Below are positions 52,538 to 62,651 of a DNA stretch of 64,000 nucleotides, in pieces. Where the stretch lies: positions 124,001 to 188,000 of the forward strand of contig CACILL010000001.1 of the NCBI GenBank assembly GCA_902587545.1, written 5' to 3'. The translations under genes and the position numbers were made by a program. Origin of the DNA: an uncultured SAR86 cluster bacterium (GTDB lineage: Bacteria; Pseudomonadota; Gammaproteobacteria; Magnimaribacterales; AG-339-G14). The notes below the pieces were generated by a model, which worked only from the letters and a program-made list of their open reading frames with translations, was not told the DNA's origin and did no database searches. The stretch's first letter is position 1. Each line of letters begins with the position of its first letter.

Positions 52538-53639
52538 AGTCTTCTAATACTTGAAGAAAAAAATCCATCTCTTCTTCTGTCCCAATGGAAACTCTCAAGT
52601 GCTGAGGCATTTCATATACTTTTAACGATCGGAGGATAACTCCCTTTTCTAAAAAGTATTGAAAAGCAACATCAGAGTCTTGCTTAGCATCAAAAGAAAT
52701 AAAATTTCCCCAAGATTCGATGAAGTTGTAATCAAGATTAGCGAAAGCTTTTTTTACTCGTTCCATACCGGAAAAATTAATTTTTACTGATTTGCTAATG
52801 TGTTCTTGATCAGAAAGAGCAACTTTCCCTAAATCTAAGGCAAGTGAGTTTGCATTAAAAGGCTGTCTGACTCTATTAAGATAGTCAGACAACTCAGGAT
52901 TTGAAACGCAAAAGCCCAATCTTAATGCTGCCAATCCATGAGCTTTAGAAAAGCTTCGTGAAATGACTAAGTTAGGATGATCATCAATTAATGAAAAAGG
53001 AATATCAAACTCTGAGCCTTCTACATACTCATAATAAGCTTGATCAAGAAAGACCAAGATATCGTCCTTCAAATTATTCAAAAAAATTTCAATTTCTTTG
53101 AGAGTTTTTGCTGTTCCAGTTGGATTATTTGGGGATGCTATAAAAATTACTTTTGTCTTATCATCTGTTAAATCGGACATTAATTCCAAATCATGACCCC
53201 AATTTTTTGCTTTTGATTTCACTGGGAGAGCTCCTGTTGCTTTTATAGCTAGTGGGTAGATGGCAAAACCATGTTGTGAATAAATTGCTTTTTTTCCTTT
53301 CCCTAAAAAACACCTTGAAACGAACTCAATTAAATCATTAGAGCCATTACCTATTGTTATTTGCTTTGGATCCACTTTGTATTTTTTTGATATTGCCTTC
53401 TTTAATTCATGTGCGTTTCCGTCAGGGTATCTGTTTAATTCTGATGAAAAGCTGTTGATTTTCCCTTGAAGCAAATCTAAGGCCTTGGGGCTAGGTCCTA
53501 AAGGATTTTCGTTGCTAGCTAGTTTGATCATTTTTTCTAAGCCTAATTTCTTTTGAGTATGCTCTAGCGGCAATCCTGGTTCATAGGGTTTCAGTCCAAG
53601 AACACCTTGATTTAGATTTTCTAAGAATGAATTTTTCAT
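52512..53639 (-). CDS. hisC: Histidinol-phosphate / aromatic aminotransferase
   Basis: PLP enzyme, fold type I, 375 residues. LASNENPLGPSPKAL, ITIGNGSNDLIEFV, FIASPNNPTGTAKT, and the PLP lysine in SRSFSKAHGLAALRLGF. Located between pheA and tyrA, so it probably serves phenylalanine and tyrosine transamination as well as, or instead of, histidine synthesis. This is the hisC2-type position known from pseudomonads. Confidence 0.92.
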   Translation of the reverse strand: MKNSFLENLNQGVLGLKPYEPGLPLEHTQKKLGLEKMIKLASNENPLGPSPKALDLLQGKINSFSSELNRYPDGNAHELKKAISKKYKVDPKQITIGNGSNDLIEFVSRCFLGKGKKAIYSQHGFAIYPLAIKATGALPVKSKAKNWGHDLELMSDLTDDKTKVIFIASPNNPTGTAKTLKEIEIFLNNLKDDILVFLDQAYYEYVEGSEFDIPFSLIDDHPNLVISRSFSKAHGLAALRLGFCVSNPELSDYLNRVRQPFNANSLALDLGKVALSDQEHISKSVKINFSGMERVKKAFANLDYNFIESWGNFISFDAKQDSDVAFQYFLEKGVILRSLKVYEMPQHLRVSIGTEEEMDFFLQVLEDYEKDLSKK

Positions 53640-53642
53640 GGA

Positions 53643-54731
53643 TTAGTATGCTGCCGGATAGGATCCTAAGACTTTTAGGTCATAACTGACTTTTTGAAGT
53701 TCTTTGAATAATTTTAAAACATTCTTATCTGAGGCATGCCCTGAGAATTCTAAAAAGAAAGAATATTGCCACTTATTTTTCTTAACTGGCCTAGATAAGA
53801 TATTTGTAAGATTTATTTTGTTCTTATTTACTATCTGCAGAACTTTTAACAAGGCTCCTTGCTCATTTTTTAAACTTAAACTTATTGAAGTTTTATCATC
53901 AGATGTTTTTCCTGGAAATTCGTTTCCTATTACTAAAAACCTGGTTGTGTTGGTTATTTGATCTTGAATTTTTTCTTTCAATAAATTTAACGAATAAATC
54001 TCAGATATTTGTTTTGGTCCTATGGAGCCTTTGCCTGATTTATTCATAATCACCTGGGCTGCCTTAGCGGAACTCTCAGTTTCGATAATTTTAGCTCTAG
54101 GAAGATTTTTACTTAGCCATTTACGACATTGCGCAAGAGCTTGAGGATGTCCATAAATAGTATTAAGTTTATTTATATTTTTTTCAGATGAAATAAGAGA
54201 GTGCTCTACAGGTAATTCCAATTCTGAACAAATTTTTAAATTGCTTTCTATGAGATTATCTAAAGATTGATTCACCATGCCTTCTATTGAATTTTCAAAA
54301 GGTAACATACCGTAGGAATTTTTATTTTTGGCTACTTCTTTAAAAATATCTCCTATATTTTCTGTTTCTACCTTTTCAACAGAACTGCCAAAATGTGTTG
54401 TTGTTGCAATTTCTGAAAAAGTACCTTTAGGACCCAAATAATAAACTTTTATTTTTTTCTCAAGGGTAAAGCATGCTGAAATAATTTCTTTGAAAATAAA
54501 TTTAATATTTTCAGCGGGAATAGAACTTTTGTTTTTCTTTTGTAGCGTCTTAATTAAACTTGCTTCTCTGTCCGGCCTGTAAAATGTTTTATCGCCTGAT
54601 TTCTTTTTTATTTTTCCAGCATTTATAACAAGCTTGGATCTTTCGTGTATAAGGTTTAGAAGTTTTTGGTCAATTTGATCAATTTCTTTTCTATTGTCAG
54701 TTAGATCTTCTGGTAGATTTTTTTTAGCCAT
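53643..54731 (-). CDS. pheA: Bifunctional chorismate mutase / prephenate dehydratase
   Basis: P-protein of phenylalanine synthesis. N-terminal AroQ mutase (RKEIDQIDQKLLNLIHERSK), dehydratase domain (YLGPKGTFSEIA, LPFENSIEGMV, TTRFLVIG) and C-terminal ACT domain (QGALLKVLQIVNKN, NLTNILSRP), which senses phenylalanine. I use ATG 54731, which overlaps serC by 8 nt; the longer form begins with TTG. Confidence 0.95.
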   Translation of the reverse strand: MAKKNLPEDLTDNRKEIDQIDQKLLNLIHERSKLVINAGKIKKKSGDKTFYRPDREASLIKTLQKKNKSSIPAENIKFIFKEIISACFTLEKKIKVYYLGPKGTFSEIATTTHFGSSVEKVETENIGDIFKEVAKNKNSYGMLPFENSIEGMVNQSLDNLIESNLKICSELELPVEHSLISSEKNINKLNTIYGHPQALAQCRKWLSKNLPRAKIIETESSAKAAQVIMNKSGKGSIGPKQISEIYSLNLLKEKIQDQITNTTRFLVIGNEFPGKTSDDKTSISLSLKNEQGALLKVLQIVNKNKINLTNILSRPVKKNKWQYSFFLEFSGHASDKNVLKLFKELQKVSYDLKVLGSYPAAY

Positions 54732-55806
54732 TACTTTTTTCAAATTCTTTCATAAAATCTATTAAAGCATCTACTCCCTCTTCCGGAACTCCATTGTAAA
54801 TACTTGCCCTCATACCGCCAACAGACCTATGACCAGCAAGATTCAATAATCCATTACCTTCAGACTCTTCTAAGAATTTATCGTTTAAAGAATCATCTCC
54901 CAAAAGAAATGGAACATTCATTATGGATCTAGATTCTTTATCAACATCATTTTTATAAAAATCGCTTTGGTCGATGTAAGAGTAAAGTTTGTTAGCTTTT
55001 GACTCGTTAACATTCTTTTGGTTCGAAAGACCCCCATTCTTTTTTAACCATTTGAAAACCATGCCCGATAAATACCAGGCAAATGTAGGCGGGGTGTTAT
55101 ACATTGAGTCAGAATCAGCATAAGTCTTGTATTGCATCATGGCTGGAAGACTATCTTTATCCTCAAGAAGGTCTTTTTTTATAACAATAATAGCCAATCC
55201 AGAAGGGCCTATGTTTTTTTGAGCCCCCGCATAAAGCATACTGAATTTTGTTACATCAAGAGGTTCAGAAAGAATACAAGAAGAGCAATCTGCAACAAGA
55301 CTTTTCTTTGGAAGATCATCTAAGTTCCTGAGACAAACTCCATCGATTGTTTCGTTCAATACAAGATGAGTGAATATAGAATCAGGATGGATTTTCCAAG
55401 TATCAGGTTTAGGGTATTTTTTATAAGATAAATCTGCTGAAGATGCAGAAATTTCTACTTGTCCAAATTTCTTGGCTTCCTTAATTGCTTTCTTAGACCA
55501 CTGCCCAACATCGAGGTAACTGCATAAAGCTTTATTATTTTCTAAAAAATTCATTGGAATCATTGAAAATTGCAGGGAAGCACCTCCCTGTATAAAAAGA
55601 ACGTCGTAATCATCATTTATATCCAATAAATCAATGAAATCTTGTTTTGCAGTTTCAGCGATCTCCACAAACTCTTTACTTCTATGGCTCATTTCCATGA
55701 CGGATAAACCTTTCCCTTGCCAATCGGGTATTTCCGCTTTTAATTGATCCAAAACTTCATTTGGAAGTGCTGCAGGTCCAGCACAAAAATTGTAATTTCT
55801 AGACAT
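54724..55806 (-). CDS. serC: Phosphoserine aminotransferase
   Basis: PLP enzyme for serine and pyridoxal phosphate synthesis. 360 residues: NFCAGPAALPNEVL, SVMEMSHRSKEF, FIQGGASLQFSMIPMN, the PLP lysine in YAGAQKNIGPSG, and GHRSVGGMRASIYN at the end. Lies 11 nt after gyrA, the usual gyrA-serC order. Near-complete agreement with the family. Confidence 0.96.
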   Translation of the reverse strand: MSRNYNFCAGPAALPNEVLDQLKAEIPDWQGKGLSVMEMSHRSKEFVEIAETAKQDFIDLLDINDDYDVLFIQGGASLQFSMIPMNFLENNKALCSYLDVGQWSKKAIKEAKKFGQVEISASSADLSYKKYPKPDTWKIHPDSIFTHLVLNETIDGVCLRNLDDLPKKSLVADCSSCILSEPLDVTKFSMLYAGAQKNIGPSGLAIIVIKKDLLEDKDSLPAMMQYKTYADSDSMYNTPPTFAWYLSGMVFKWLKKNGGLSNQKNVNESKANKLYSYIDQSDFYKNDVDKESRSIMNVPFLLGDDSLNDKFLEESEGNGLLNLAGHRSVGGMRASIYNGVPEEGVDALIDFMKEFEKSNG

Positions 55807-55817
55807 AATTAAATTAT

Positions 55818-58340
55818 TTACGAATCAATAGCTAATGCAAGTCCGTTAAGAGCCTCATCCTCTTTGAGCTTAATAACCCTAACCCCTTGAGTATTTCTAC
55901 CGATCAAACTAATTTCTGATACTTTCGTTCTTACAAGCATTCCCTTGTTAGTGATAAGAATAACTTCATCCATTTCGCTAACTTCTTTAGCAGAAATTAA
56001 GCCTCCATTTCTTTCAGAAGTCTGCATGGCTATGACACCTTTAGCTCCTCTTTTGGTTTTTCTAAAATCTTTAACTTTTGATCTTTTCCCATACCCTTTT
56101 TCCGAGACGGTTAATATCTCGGATTCTTTAGAAGGTTTTAATAAAGAGATTACTTTTTGATCTCCGTCTAGAGTAATACCCTTAACTCCTCGAGTGTCTC
56201 TACCCATAGATCTGGCATCTACCTCATTGAAAAATACTGCTTTTCCTGCATTTGAAACAACCATTAAATCAGCGCTGCCATCGGTCAAAAGAGTACCGAC
56301 AAGCTCATCATTATCATCAAGTTTTATTGCTCGTTTGCCATTCTTTCTAGGTTTCCTAAATTCCGACAGGTGAGTTTTTTTAACTATCCCATTTTGCGTA
56401 GCCATGAATACATAGGCTTCACCTTCAAAAGACTCTACATCTAAAAGGCTAGTGACTCTTTCTGTTTCATCCAAATCAATTAAATTTACAAGTGGCCTAC
56501 CTTTTGCTGTTCTAGAGGCTTGAGGAATTTCATAAACTTTAAGCCAGTAAACCTTTCCTAAGTTTGAAAAACACAAAAGAGTTCGATGAGTATTGGCAAC
56601 AATTAATTGTTCAACAAAATCCTCATCTTTAACTGATGCAGCTGTTTTACCCATGCCGCCTCTTCTTTGGGATTGATATACCTCTAGAGGTTGAGTTTTT
56701 GCGTAACCCATGTTTGAAATGGTAACAACCATATCCTCAGGTTTGATTAAATCTTCAGTGGAAAGATCTAGTTTGTCTTCAATGGGAGTTTTTCTTTCGT
56801 CACCAAATTCTTCCTTAACAGATAATAGCTCTTCTTCAATTACTTCTTGTAATCTTTCAGGATTTTCTAGAATTTCATTTAAGGCAGCTATATCTTGAAG
56901 AACTTCTTCGTACTCTTTAATTAAATTATCTTGCTCTAAACCTGTAAGTCTTTGTAGCCTTAAATCAAGAATAGCTTGAGCTTGTTTTGAAGAAAGTTTG
57001 TAGCTGGAACCAGCAAGACCAAATTCTTCAAATATATCCTCAGGACGAGTATCAATTGATCCTGCTTTTTTTAATAAATTGTTTATCAAAGTGGATTTCC
57101 ATTTTTTTGCTAGTAGTTTGCGTTTAGCTTCATTAGGATCTTTGGATTTTTTTATTAAATCAATGATTGGATCAATGTTTGATAGAGCAATTGTTAAACC
57201 TTCTAGAATGTGACCTCTATCTTTTGACTTTGCTAAGTCAAAAGCTGTTCTCCTTGAGACAACAGACCTTCTGTGACTTAAGAATATTTCAAGAAGCTCC
57301 TTTAAATTTAAAACTTTTGGAACACGGTCAACGATTGCAACATTATTTATACCGAAAGAGGTTTCTAACTGAGACTGAGCATACAAATTATTTAAAATAA
57401 CTTCAGGATTTTGACCTGCTTTGAGATCTACAACTATTCTGACTCCTTCCCTATCTGATTCATCTCGAATTTCAGATATGCCGTCAATTTTTTTGTCTTT
57501 TGAAAGGTCTGCAATTTTCTCTACCAGGTTGGCCTTATTTACCTGATAAGGAATTTCAGAAATGATTAATCTACTTTTTTCATTTTTCTCATTTTCAATT
57601 TCTACTTTGGCCCTGAGAACTACTTTTCCTCTTCCAGTCTTAGCAGCTTCAATAGCGCCCGCTTTTCCATTTACAATACCTCCTGTTGGAAAGTCAGGCC
57701 CAGGAATTATAGTTACCAATTCATCAATGGATATTTCTGGATTTTTTAAAATTGCCAATGCCCCATCAATTGTTTCGCTCAAATTATGGGGAAGGATATT
57801 GGTGGCTAATCCCACAGCTATACCAGAAGATCCATTAACCAATAAATTAGGATATGATGCTGGAAGAACTTCTGGAATTAGTTCCGTGCCATCGTAATTC
57901 TCAACATAATCGACAGTTTCTTTGTTTATATCGTTCAGAAGAGCATTGCTGATTTTTGCCATTCGAGCTTCGGTGTATCTCATGGCTGCTGCACCATCGC
58001 CGTCCATAGAACCAAAATTTCCCTGACCGTCGACTAGGGGGTAACGTAGGCTAAATTCTTGAGCCATTCTGACCACTGTTTGATAGATTGCCGAATCTCC
58101 ATGAGGGTGATATTTACCCATCACCTCACCGACAATTCTTGCAGATTTCAAATGAGGTCTATTCCATTCATTATTGAGTCTGAACATGGCGTAAAGAGTT
58201 CTTCTGTGAACAGGTTTTAAACCGTCCCTGGCATCAGGCAAAGCTCTTCCTACAATTACACTCATTGCGTAATCCATATAGGAACTCTTCAATTCGTCCG
58301 TAATATTAACGGGAATTACATCTTCTGTTATGTCATCCAT
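55818..58340 (-). CDS. gyrA: DNA gyrase subunit A
   Basis: Type II topoisomerase subunit, 840 residues (E. coli 875). Catalytic Y122 in MRYTEARM; the quinolone-determining region reads H-P-H-G81-D82-S83-A-I-Y-Q87; the GyrA box is QRRGGMGK. Six beta-pinwheel blades follow, with little of the acidic C-terminal tail. E. coli numbering fits without gaps up to residue 122. Position 87 is Gln where E. coli has Asp. Likely the first gene of a run down to pgsA. Confidence 0.97.
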   Translation of the reverse strand: MDDITEDVIPVNITDELKSSYMDYAMSVIVGRALPDARDGLKPVHRRTLYAMFRLNNEWNRPHLKSARIVGEVMGKYHPHGDSAIYQTVVRMAQEFSLRYPLVDGQGNFGSMDGDGAAAMRYTEARMAKISNALLNDINKETVDYVENYDGTELIPEVLPASYPNLLVNGSSGIAVGLATNILPHNLSETIDGALAILKNPEISIDELVTIIPGPDFPTGGIVNGKAGAIEAAKTGRGKVVLRAKVEIENEKNEKSRLIISEIPYQVNKANLVEKIADLSKDKKIDGISEIRDESDREGVRIVVDLKAGQNPEVILNNLYAQSQLETSFGINNVAIVDRVPKVLNLKELLEIFLSHRRSVVSRRTAFDLAKSKDRGHILEGLTIALSNIDPIIDLIKKSKDPNEAKRKLLAKKWKSTLINNLLKKAGSIDTRPEDIFEEFGLAGSSYKLSSKQAQAILDLRLQRLTGLEQDNLIKEYEEVLQDIAALNEILENPERLQEVIEEELLSVKEEFGDERKTPIEDKLDLSTEDLIKPEDMVVTISNMGYAKTQPLEVYQSQRRGGMGKTAASVKDEDFVEQLIVANTHRTLLCFSNLGKVYWLKVYEIPQASRTAKGRPLVNLIDLDETERVTSLLDVESFEGEAYVFMATQNGIVKKTHLSEFRKPRKNGKRAIKLDDNDELVGTLLTDGSADLMVVSNAGKAVFFNEVDARSMGRDTRGVKGITLDGDQKVISLLKPSKESEILTVSEKGYGKRSKVKDFRKTKRGAKGVIAMQTSERNGGLISAKEVSEMDEVILITNKGMLVRTKVSEISLIGRNTQGVRVIKLKEDEALNGLALAIDS

Positions 58341-58447
58341 AGAGAAAAATTAATGAAAAACTAATGAAATTTATAGTAAAAATAGTGGCTCATTTAATGC
58401 CATTATTTTAACATTTTATGGGTGTTTTAGCTCTTAAAAATAGGGCT
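58341..58447 (-). promoter_or_regulatory. gyrA upstream region
   Basis: 107 nt between the pntB stop and the gyrA ATG, long for this genome, so it should hold the gyrA promoter. A TATAAA-like -10 (ACTATAAATT on the minus strand, around 58370-58380) is present, but no good -35 sits at the right distance. No strong terminator for pntB was seen. Confidence 0.35.
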
Positions 58448-59851
58448 TTAAGTCTTGAATTCAGAGACTAAAGTTGAAATGGATTCTTTAGCATCGCCAA
58501 ACAACATTCTTGAATTTTCTTTGAGAAAAAGAGGGTTATCTATGCCTGCAAACCCTGCAGCCATACTTCTTTTCAAAATAAATACCGTCTTTGCTCTATC
58601 GACTTCAATAACCGGCATTCCATATATAGGACTACCCTCGTTTTCTCTTGCATCAGGATTTACAACATCATTTGCCCCTATGACAATGCAGACATCAACG
58701 GTATCCATTAAAGGGTTAACATCATCTGGTTCAGCTAAAACATCATAAGAAACATTAGCCTCTGCAAGCAGAACGTTCATATGTCCAGGCATTCTGCCAG
58801 CCACAGGATGAATAGCGTATTTGACCTCGCAGCCATTATCTTCTAATAGTTCGCCTAATTCCCTTACAACATGTTGTGCTTGAGATACTGCCATGCCATA
58901 ACCGGGAACCACTAAAACAGAATTTGCAGCTTCTAAAATAAGATAAGCATCCTCCGCTGTAATTGGTTTAACCTCTCCTTGAATTTGTCCGCTTTTTTCT
59001 GAAGAAGAAGTTGCTGCTCCAAAGCCGCCAAACAGAACATTCGATAATGACCTATTCATTGCCTTACACATGATATTCGTAAGAATAAGCCCACTTGCTC
59101 CAACTAAAGCACCGGCAACAATAAGCACGTTGTTATTAATTACGAAACCTGCTGAAGAGGCTGCAAGACCGGAGTAACTATTTAACAAGGCAATGACTAC
59201 TGGCATGTCGGCTCCCCCAATTGGTGCAGTTAGAAGCACCCCTAAAATGAAAGTCACGCCAATTAGAACAAAGAGAATAGTTTGAGAGGAAATATTTAAT
59301 AAGCCCGTTGATATGATTAGTTCTAGAACCAAGAGCAAGGCAATTAATATTAAAGCTGATAAAACAAATCTTTGGCCAAATAGGATAAGAGGTTTGCCTG
59401 AAATAATTTCGGATAATTTTCCAAAAGCTACAAGACTTCCTGAAAATGTAATTCCGCCTATTAAAACAGTAAAAGAAATTGCAATTATCTGAATAAGAGT
59501 CGAGCTGGATGGATTAATGAATTCAGCAACTCCGACCAACAGACTAGCAATTCCTCCAAAACCATTGAACAAAGCGACTAATTCCGGCATTGAAGTCATT
59601 TTTACGAGAGAAGCAGCCAAAACTCCAACGAACAAACCTCCAATAAGAGCAACTAATAGATACTCATAAGCAATAATTTCGTTTTGAGCCAGAGTAACTA
59701 GGATTGCAATCAACATTCCTGATGCAGAAACAAGGTTTCCCCTTTGAGCTGTCTCCGGTGAGCTCAGCATTTTCAAACCGAAAATAAATAGAATAGAGGC
59801 AAATATGTAAGCTAGATTTACGAAAATTGAGGATTGAAAAAAAGCGATCAT
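58448..59851 (-). CDS. pntB: NAD(P) transhydrogenase subunit beta
   Basis: 467 residues: nine or so helices (dII) over residues 5-265, then the NADP(H)-binding dIII with VVPGYGMAVSQAQHVV, HPVAGRMPGHMNVLLAEA, VIGANDVVNPDA and VIEVDRAKTVFILKRSM. Uses the proton gradient to make NADPH from NADH. Overlaps pntAB by 4 nt. Confidence 0.96.
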   Translation of the reverse strand: MIAFFQSSIFVNLAYIFASILFIFGLKMLSSPETAQRGNLVSASGMLIAILVTLAQNEIIAYEYLLVALIGGLFVGVLAASLVKMTSMPELVALFNGFGGIASLLVGVAEFINPSSSTLIQIIAISFTVLIGGITFSGSLVAFGKLSEIISGKPLILFGQRFVLSALILIALLLVLELIISTGLLNISSQTILFVLIGVTFILGVLLTAPIGGADMPVVIALLNSYSGLAASSAGFVINNNVLIVAGALVGASGLILTNIMCKAMNRSLSNVLFGGFGAATSSSEKSGQIQGEVKPITAEDAYLILEAANSVLVVPGYGMAVSQAQHVVRELGELLEDNGCEVKYAIHPVAGRMPGHMNVLLAEANVSYDVLAEPDDVNPLMDTVDVCIVIGANDVVNPDARENEGSPIYGMPVIEVDRAKTVFILKRSMAAGFAGIDNPLFLKENSRMLFGDAKESISTLVSEFKT

Positions 59852-60135
59852 TTTTTCTTAAACATTTTTAACATTCTATTCGTTACCAAATAACCCCCAA
59901 CTACGTTTATAGAGGCAAAGAAAACCGCAAAAGTACCTACTAATATCGATGAAAAAGTACCCTCTCCTCCTGAAGCTAAAAGAGCTCCAACAATAGTAAT
60001 TCCTGATATAGCGTTAGCACCTGACATCAAAGGCGTATGTAATGTTGATGGCACTTTATTAATTAGTTCAAAACCCAAGAATATTGAGAGTACTAGAACG
60101 AATAAAAGCAAAACTAGTAAAGCTTGGGATTCCAT
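59848..60135 (-). CDS. pntAB: NAD(P) transhydrogenase subunit alpha part 2 (membrane)
   Basis: 95 residues with three helices (about 3-22, 34-52 and 60-80). FLGFELINKVPSTLHTPLMSGANAISGI is the segment that in E. coli forms the C-terminal membrane part of PntA (key blocks: VPSTLHTPLMSG, NAISGI). Here it is a separate gene, 1 nt after pntAA stop and overlapping pntB by 4 nt. Confidence 0.95.
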   Translation of the reverse strand: MESQALLVLLLFVLVLSIFLGFELINKVPSTLHTPLMSGANAISGITIVGALLASGGEGTFSSILVGTFAVFFASINVVGGYLVTNRMLKMFKKK

Positions 60136-61263
60136 TTAATTCATTATCTCCTTTATAGTTTTATTTATGTATTCTTTTTCATGAGATACAAGACAAATTG
60201 ATAAAATTTCGTCTGTAATATCAAGAATTAATTTTTTCTCTTCTTCATTCCAAAACTCGTCTATCAAATTAAATATATTGGATGAGTAAACTTGGCTTGA
60301 ATGATAGGGAAGTTCACCGGGGAGGTTGGTATTACCAACTATTTTCACGCCATTTAGATCAATGGTTTCATTTGGAACAGATCCTTCAACATTACCTCCT
60401 GTTCCTACTGCCATATCAACAATTACAGAACCTTGACTCATAGCGGAAACCATTTCACTTGTGACAAGTGTGGGAGCCGGTCTTCCAAAGACCTGTGCTG
60501 TAGTGATTACAATGTCAGAGGAAGCGCAAACTTTTTTCATCCCTTCTCTTTGGATTTCTATTTGTTCTGGGGTTAATTCTTTTGCATATCCTTGTTCAGT
60601 TTCTCCTGTTTCTCCAATGTCAATCTTTACGAAACGAGCTCCCAAAGACTTAACTTGTTCTTCTACAACGGGTCGAGTGTCAAAAGCTTCTACCTTTGCG
60701 CCTAATCTTTTTGCCGTTGCTATGGCTTGAAGTCCAGCAACTCCTACACCAATGACAAACACTTTTGAAGGAGAGATCGTTCCTGCAGCAGTCATCATCA
60801 TAGGTAATGCTTTCTGTAATTCTTGAGAGGCAATTATCACTGCAGAGTATCCAGCCAAATTTGCTTGTGAGCTTAAGGCGTCCATCTTTTGAGCTCTGGT
60901 GATTCTTGGAACAAGTTCCATACTGATAGCTGATATATTTTTTTCTCTTATTTTTTTAACAAGAGATTTTTCATTAAAGGGGTCAAGAAAACTTACCAGC
61001 AAGGTGTTCTCATTAATTTTATCCAATTCATTTTCAGTAAGATTTCTAACATTGCAAACTATTTTAGCTAAAGCAAAACCTTCATCGCGGTTTAATGTTT
61101 TCACTCCAAGATCTTCAAATTCTTTATCACTGCTTCCCAGGTGCTCAGCAAAAGATTTTTCGATTGAAATATTTAAGCCTTTATCCAAGAATTTCTTAGC
61201 AGATTCCAAGGTCAAAGAAACTCTGGTTTCATATTCAGGTTCTTTAGGGAAAAAAATATTCAT
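60136..61263 (-). CDS. pntAA: NAD(P) transhydrogenase subunit alpha part 1 (soluble, NAD-binding)
   Basis: 375 residues: FFPKEPEYETRVSLT, ELVPRITRAQKMDALSSQ, VFVIGVGVAGLQAIATAKRLGA (NAD loop), KELTPEQIE and ITTAQVFGRPAPTLV, all dI of transhydrogenase, homologous to alanine dehydrogenase. The alpha chain is split in two genes, as in Rhodospirillum, and not fused as in E. coli. Divergent from ubiG across 58 nt. Confidence 0.96.
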   Translation of the reverse strand: MNIFFPKEPEYETRVSLTLESAKKFLDKGLNISIEKSFAEHLGSSDKEFEDLGVKTLNRDEGFALAKIVCNVRNLTENELDKINENTLLVSFLDPFNEKSLVKKIREKNISAISMELVPRITRAQKMDALSSQANLAGYSAVIIASQELQKALPMMMTAAGTISPSKVFVIGVGVAGLQAIATAKRLGAKVEAFDTRPVVEEQVKSLGARFVKIDIGETGETEQGYAKELTPEQIEIQREGMKKVCASSDIVITTAQVFGRPAPTLVTSEMVSAMSQGSVIVDMAVGTGGNVEGSVPNETIDLNGVKIVGNTNLPGELPYHSSQVYSSNIFNLIDEFWNEEEKKLILDITDEILSICLVSHEKEYINKTIKEIMN

Positions 61264-61284
61264 ATAAGATTCTTAGACTTTAAT

Positions 61285-61312
61285 TTGAAAAGAAGTATAA
61301 ATCTAACATAAT
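61285..61312 (+). promoter_or_regulatory. Candidate sigma-70 promoter for ubiG-gph
   Basis: TTGAAA at 61285-61290 (five of six consensus), a 16-nt spacer, and CATAAT at 61307-61312 (five of six). The ubiG ATG at 61322 is only 9 nt after the -10, so the transcript would have a leader of a few bases or none. No Shine-Dalgarno is visible, which agrees with a near-leaderless message. Confidence 0.45.
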
Positions 61313-61321
61313 GATAGATAA

Positions 61322-62014
61322 ATGAATATCGACCCAAAAGAAAAAGAAAAATTCAATAAAATAGCTGAAGAATGGTGGGATCCGTCTGGGAAATTTGCTC
61401 CTTTACACAAAATCAATCCTCTCAGAGCTAATTATATTGCTGAAAGAACTGAGCTAAAAAATAAGCAAATTCTTGATGTTGCCTGCGGTGGTGGTTTGTT
61501 AGCAGAAGCATTGTCACTTAAAGGAGGCAATCTATCTGGAGTTGATATATCGGATGTTGCTATTCATACCGCTCAAAATCATGCCAATAAAGAGAATATT
61601 GACATCAACTATATTTTGGGAGAAGCAGAAAATTTACTTCCTGAGAAAAATGAATATTTTGATGTTGTAACCTGTCTCGAAGCTATTGAACATGTTCCTG
61701 ATCCTAATCAACTGGTAAAAACATGTTCCGATCTTTGTAAAAAAAATGGTGATATTTTCTTTTCAACCATAAATAGAAATCCAAAGTCTTTTCTTTTTGC
61801 GATTGTTGGGGCTGAATATATTTTGAATTTATTACCTAAAGGAACTCATGAATATGAAAAATTTATAAAGCCATCTGAGCTCATACAAATGATGGAAAAT
61901 AATGGCCTTACAATCAAAGAACTAACTGGTATGAGTTACAACCCCCTGACTAAAAAATATTGGCTAGGCAAAAATGTAGACGTTAATTATCTGATTCATG
62001 CAAAAAAAATATAA
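61322..62014 (+). CDS. ubiG: Ubiquinone biosynthesis O-methyltransferase
   Basis: Carries out both O-methylations of ubiquinone synthesis. 230 residues: EKFNKIAEEWWDPSGKFAPLHKINPLR in parts (WWDPxGxFxPLHxxNPxR is the UbiG signature), LDVACGGGLLAEAL SAM loop, SGVDISDVAI, CLEAIEHVPDP and INRNPKSF. Overlaps gph by 17 nt, the common ubiG-gph pair. Confidence 0.95.
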   Translation: MNIDPKEKEKFNKIAEEWWDPSGKFAPLHKINPLRANYIAERTELKNKQILDVACGGGLLAEALSLKGGNLSGVDISDVAIHTAQNHANKENIDINYILGEAENLLPEKNEYFDVVTCLEAIEHVPDPNQLVKTCSDLCKKNGDIFFSTINRNPKSFLFAIVGAEYILNLLPKGTHEYEKFIKPSELIQMMENNGLTIKELTGMSYNPLTKKYWLGKNVDVNYLIHAKKI

Positions 62015-62651
62015 ATGCTTTCTATTTGACCTAGATGGCACTCTTTTAGATACAGCACCAGAGTTCTTAACTTGTCTAAACAAATTATTAAAAAAAAATA
62101 AAAAGGAGTCAGTTTCTTATGATTTTGTCAGAAACAGAGTTTCTGATGGTGTAGGAAGATTGATTCAAGATAGCTTCATTATTGATGAAAATCATTCTGA
62201 ATTTGAAGGATTAAGAAATGATCTGTTGGCTGAATATCAAAAGAACTATCTTCTTTCTAAAACTTTTCCTGGCGTAGACGAATTTCTTTATAAATTATCC
62301 AAAAATAAGATTGATTGGATGATCGTAACTAATAAGCCAAAAAGGTTCTTTGAAGAAATTTGTCAAAAATTTGAATGGCATAAATACGCAATGGCTATGG
62401 TTTCCCCAGAAGATGTAAATGGTAGAAGAAAACCTGATCCTGCAAGCTTAGATGCAGCTTTGGCAAAAACATCTATAAAAAAAGAGCAATCTATTTACAT
62501 TGGAGATAATTGGCGAGATATAGAAGCAGCAAATAATTCTGGAATAGACTCTGCACTTGCCTTATACGGTTACATAGATAAAAAAGGCGCTGCTCTTTTA
62601 AAACCAACCTCTAAAATAAATCAAATAAAAGATTTAATTAATTATATTTAA
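61998..62651 (+). CDS. gph: Phosphoglycolate phosphatase (HAD)
   Basis: 217 residues. D11-x-D13-G-T in LFDLDGTLLDTAPEFL, cap domain, MIVTNKPKRFF (motif II), GRRKPDPASL lysine motif and YIGDNWRDIEAA (motif IV). Follows ubiG with overlap, and the UbiG-Gph order supports the name. The 3' end overlaps convergent rluB by 4 nt. MupP-type MurNAc-6-phosphate phosphatase is a close relative also found beside ubiG and remains possible. Confidence 0.86.
   Translation: MQKKYKCFLFDLDGTLLDTAPEFLTCLNKLLKKNKKESVSYDFVRNRVSDGVGRLIQDSFIIDENHSEFEGLRNDLLAEYQKNYLLSKTFPGVDEFLYKLSKNKIDWMIVTNKPKRFFEEICQKFEWHKYAMAMVSPEDVNGRRKPDPASLDAALAKTSIKKEQSIYIGDNWRDIEAANNSGIDSALALYGYIDKKGAALLKPTSKINQIKDLINYI

Noticed and set aside
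55945-57897. Plus-strand ORFs inside gyrA
   Set aside because: Mirror frames of a strongly conserved gene; Ser/Leu-rich translations without family features.
58400-58447. Rho-independent terminator after pntB
   Set aside because: A short imperfect stem around AGCCC/GAGCT has a C-A mismatch on the transcribed strand and no proper U-tract, so it is too weak to call.
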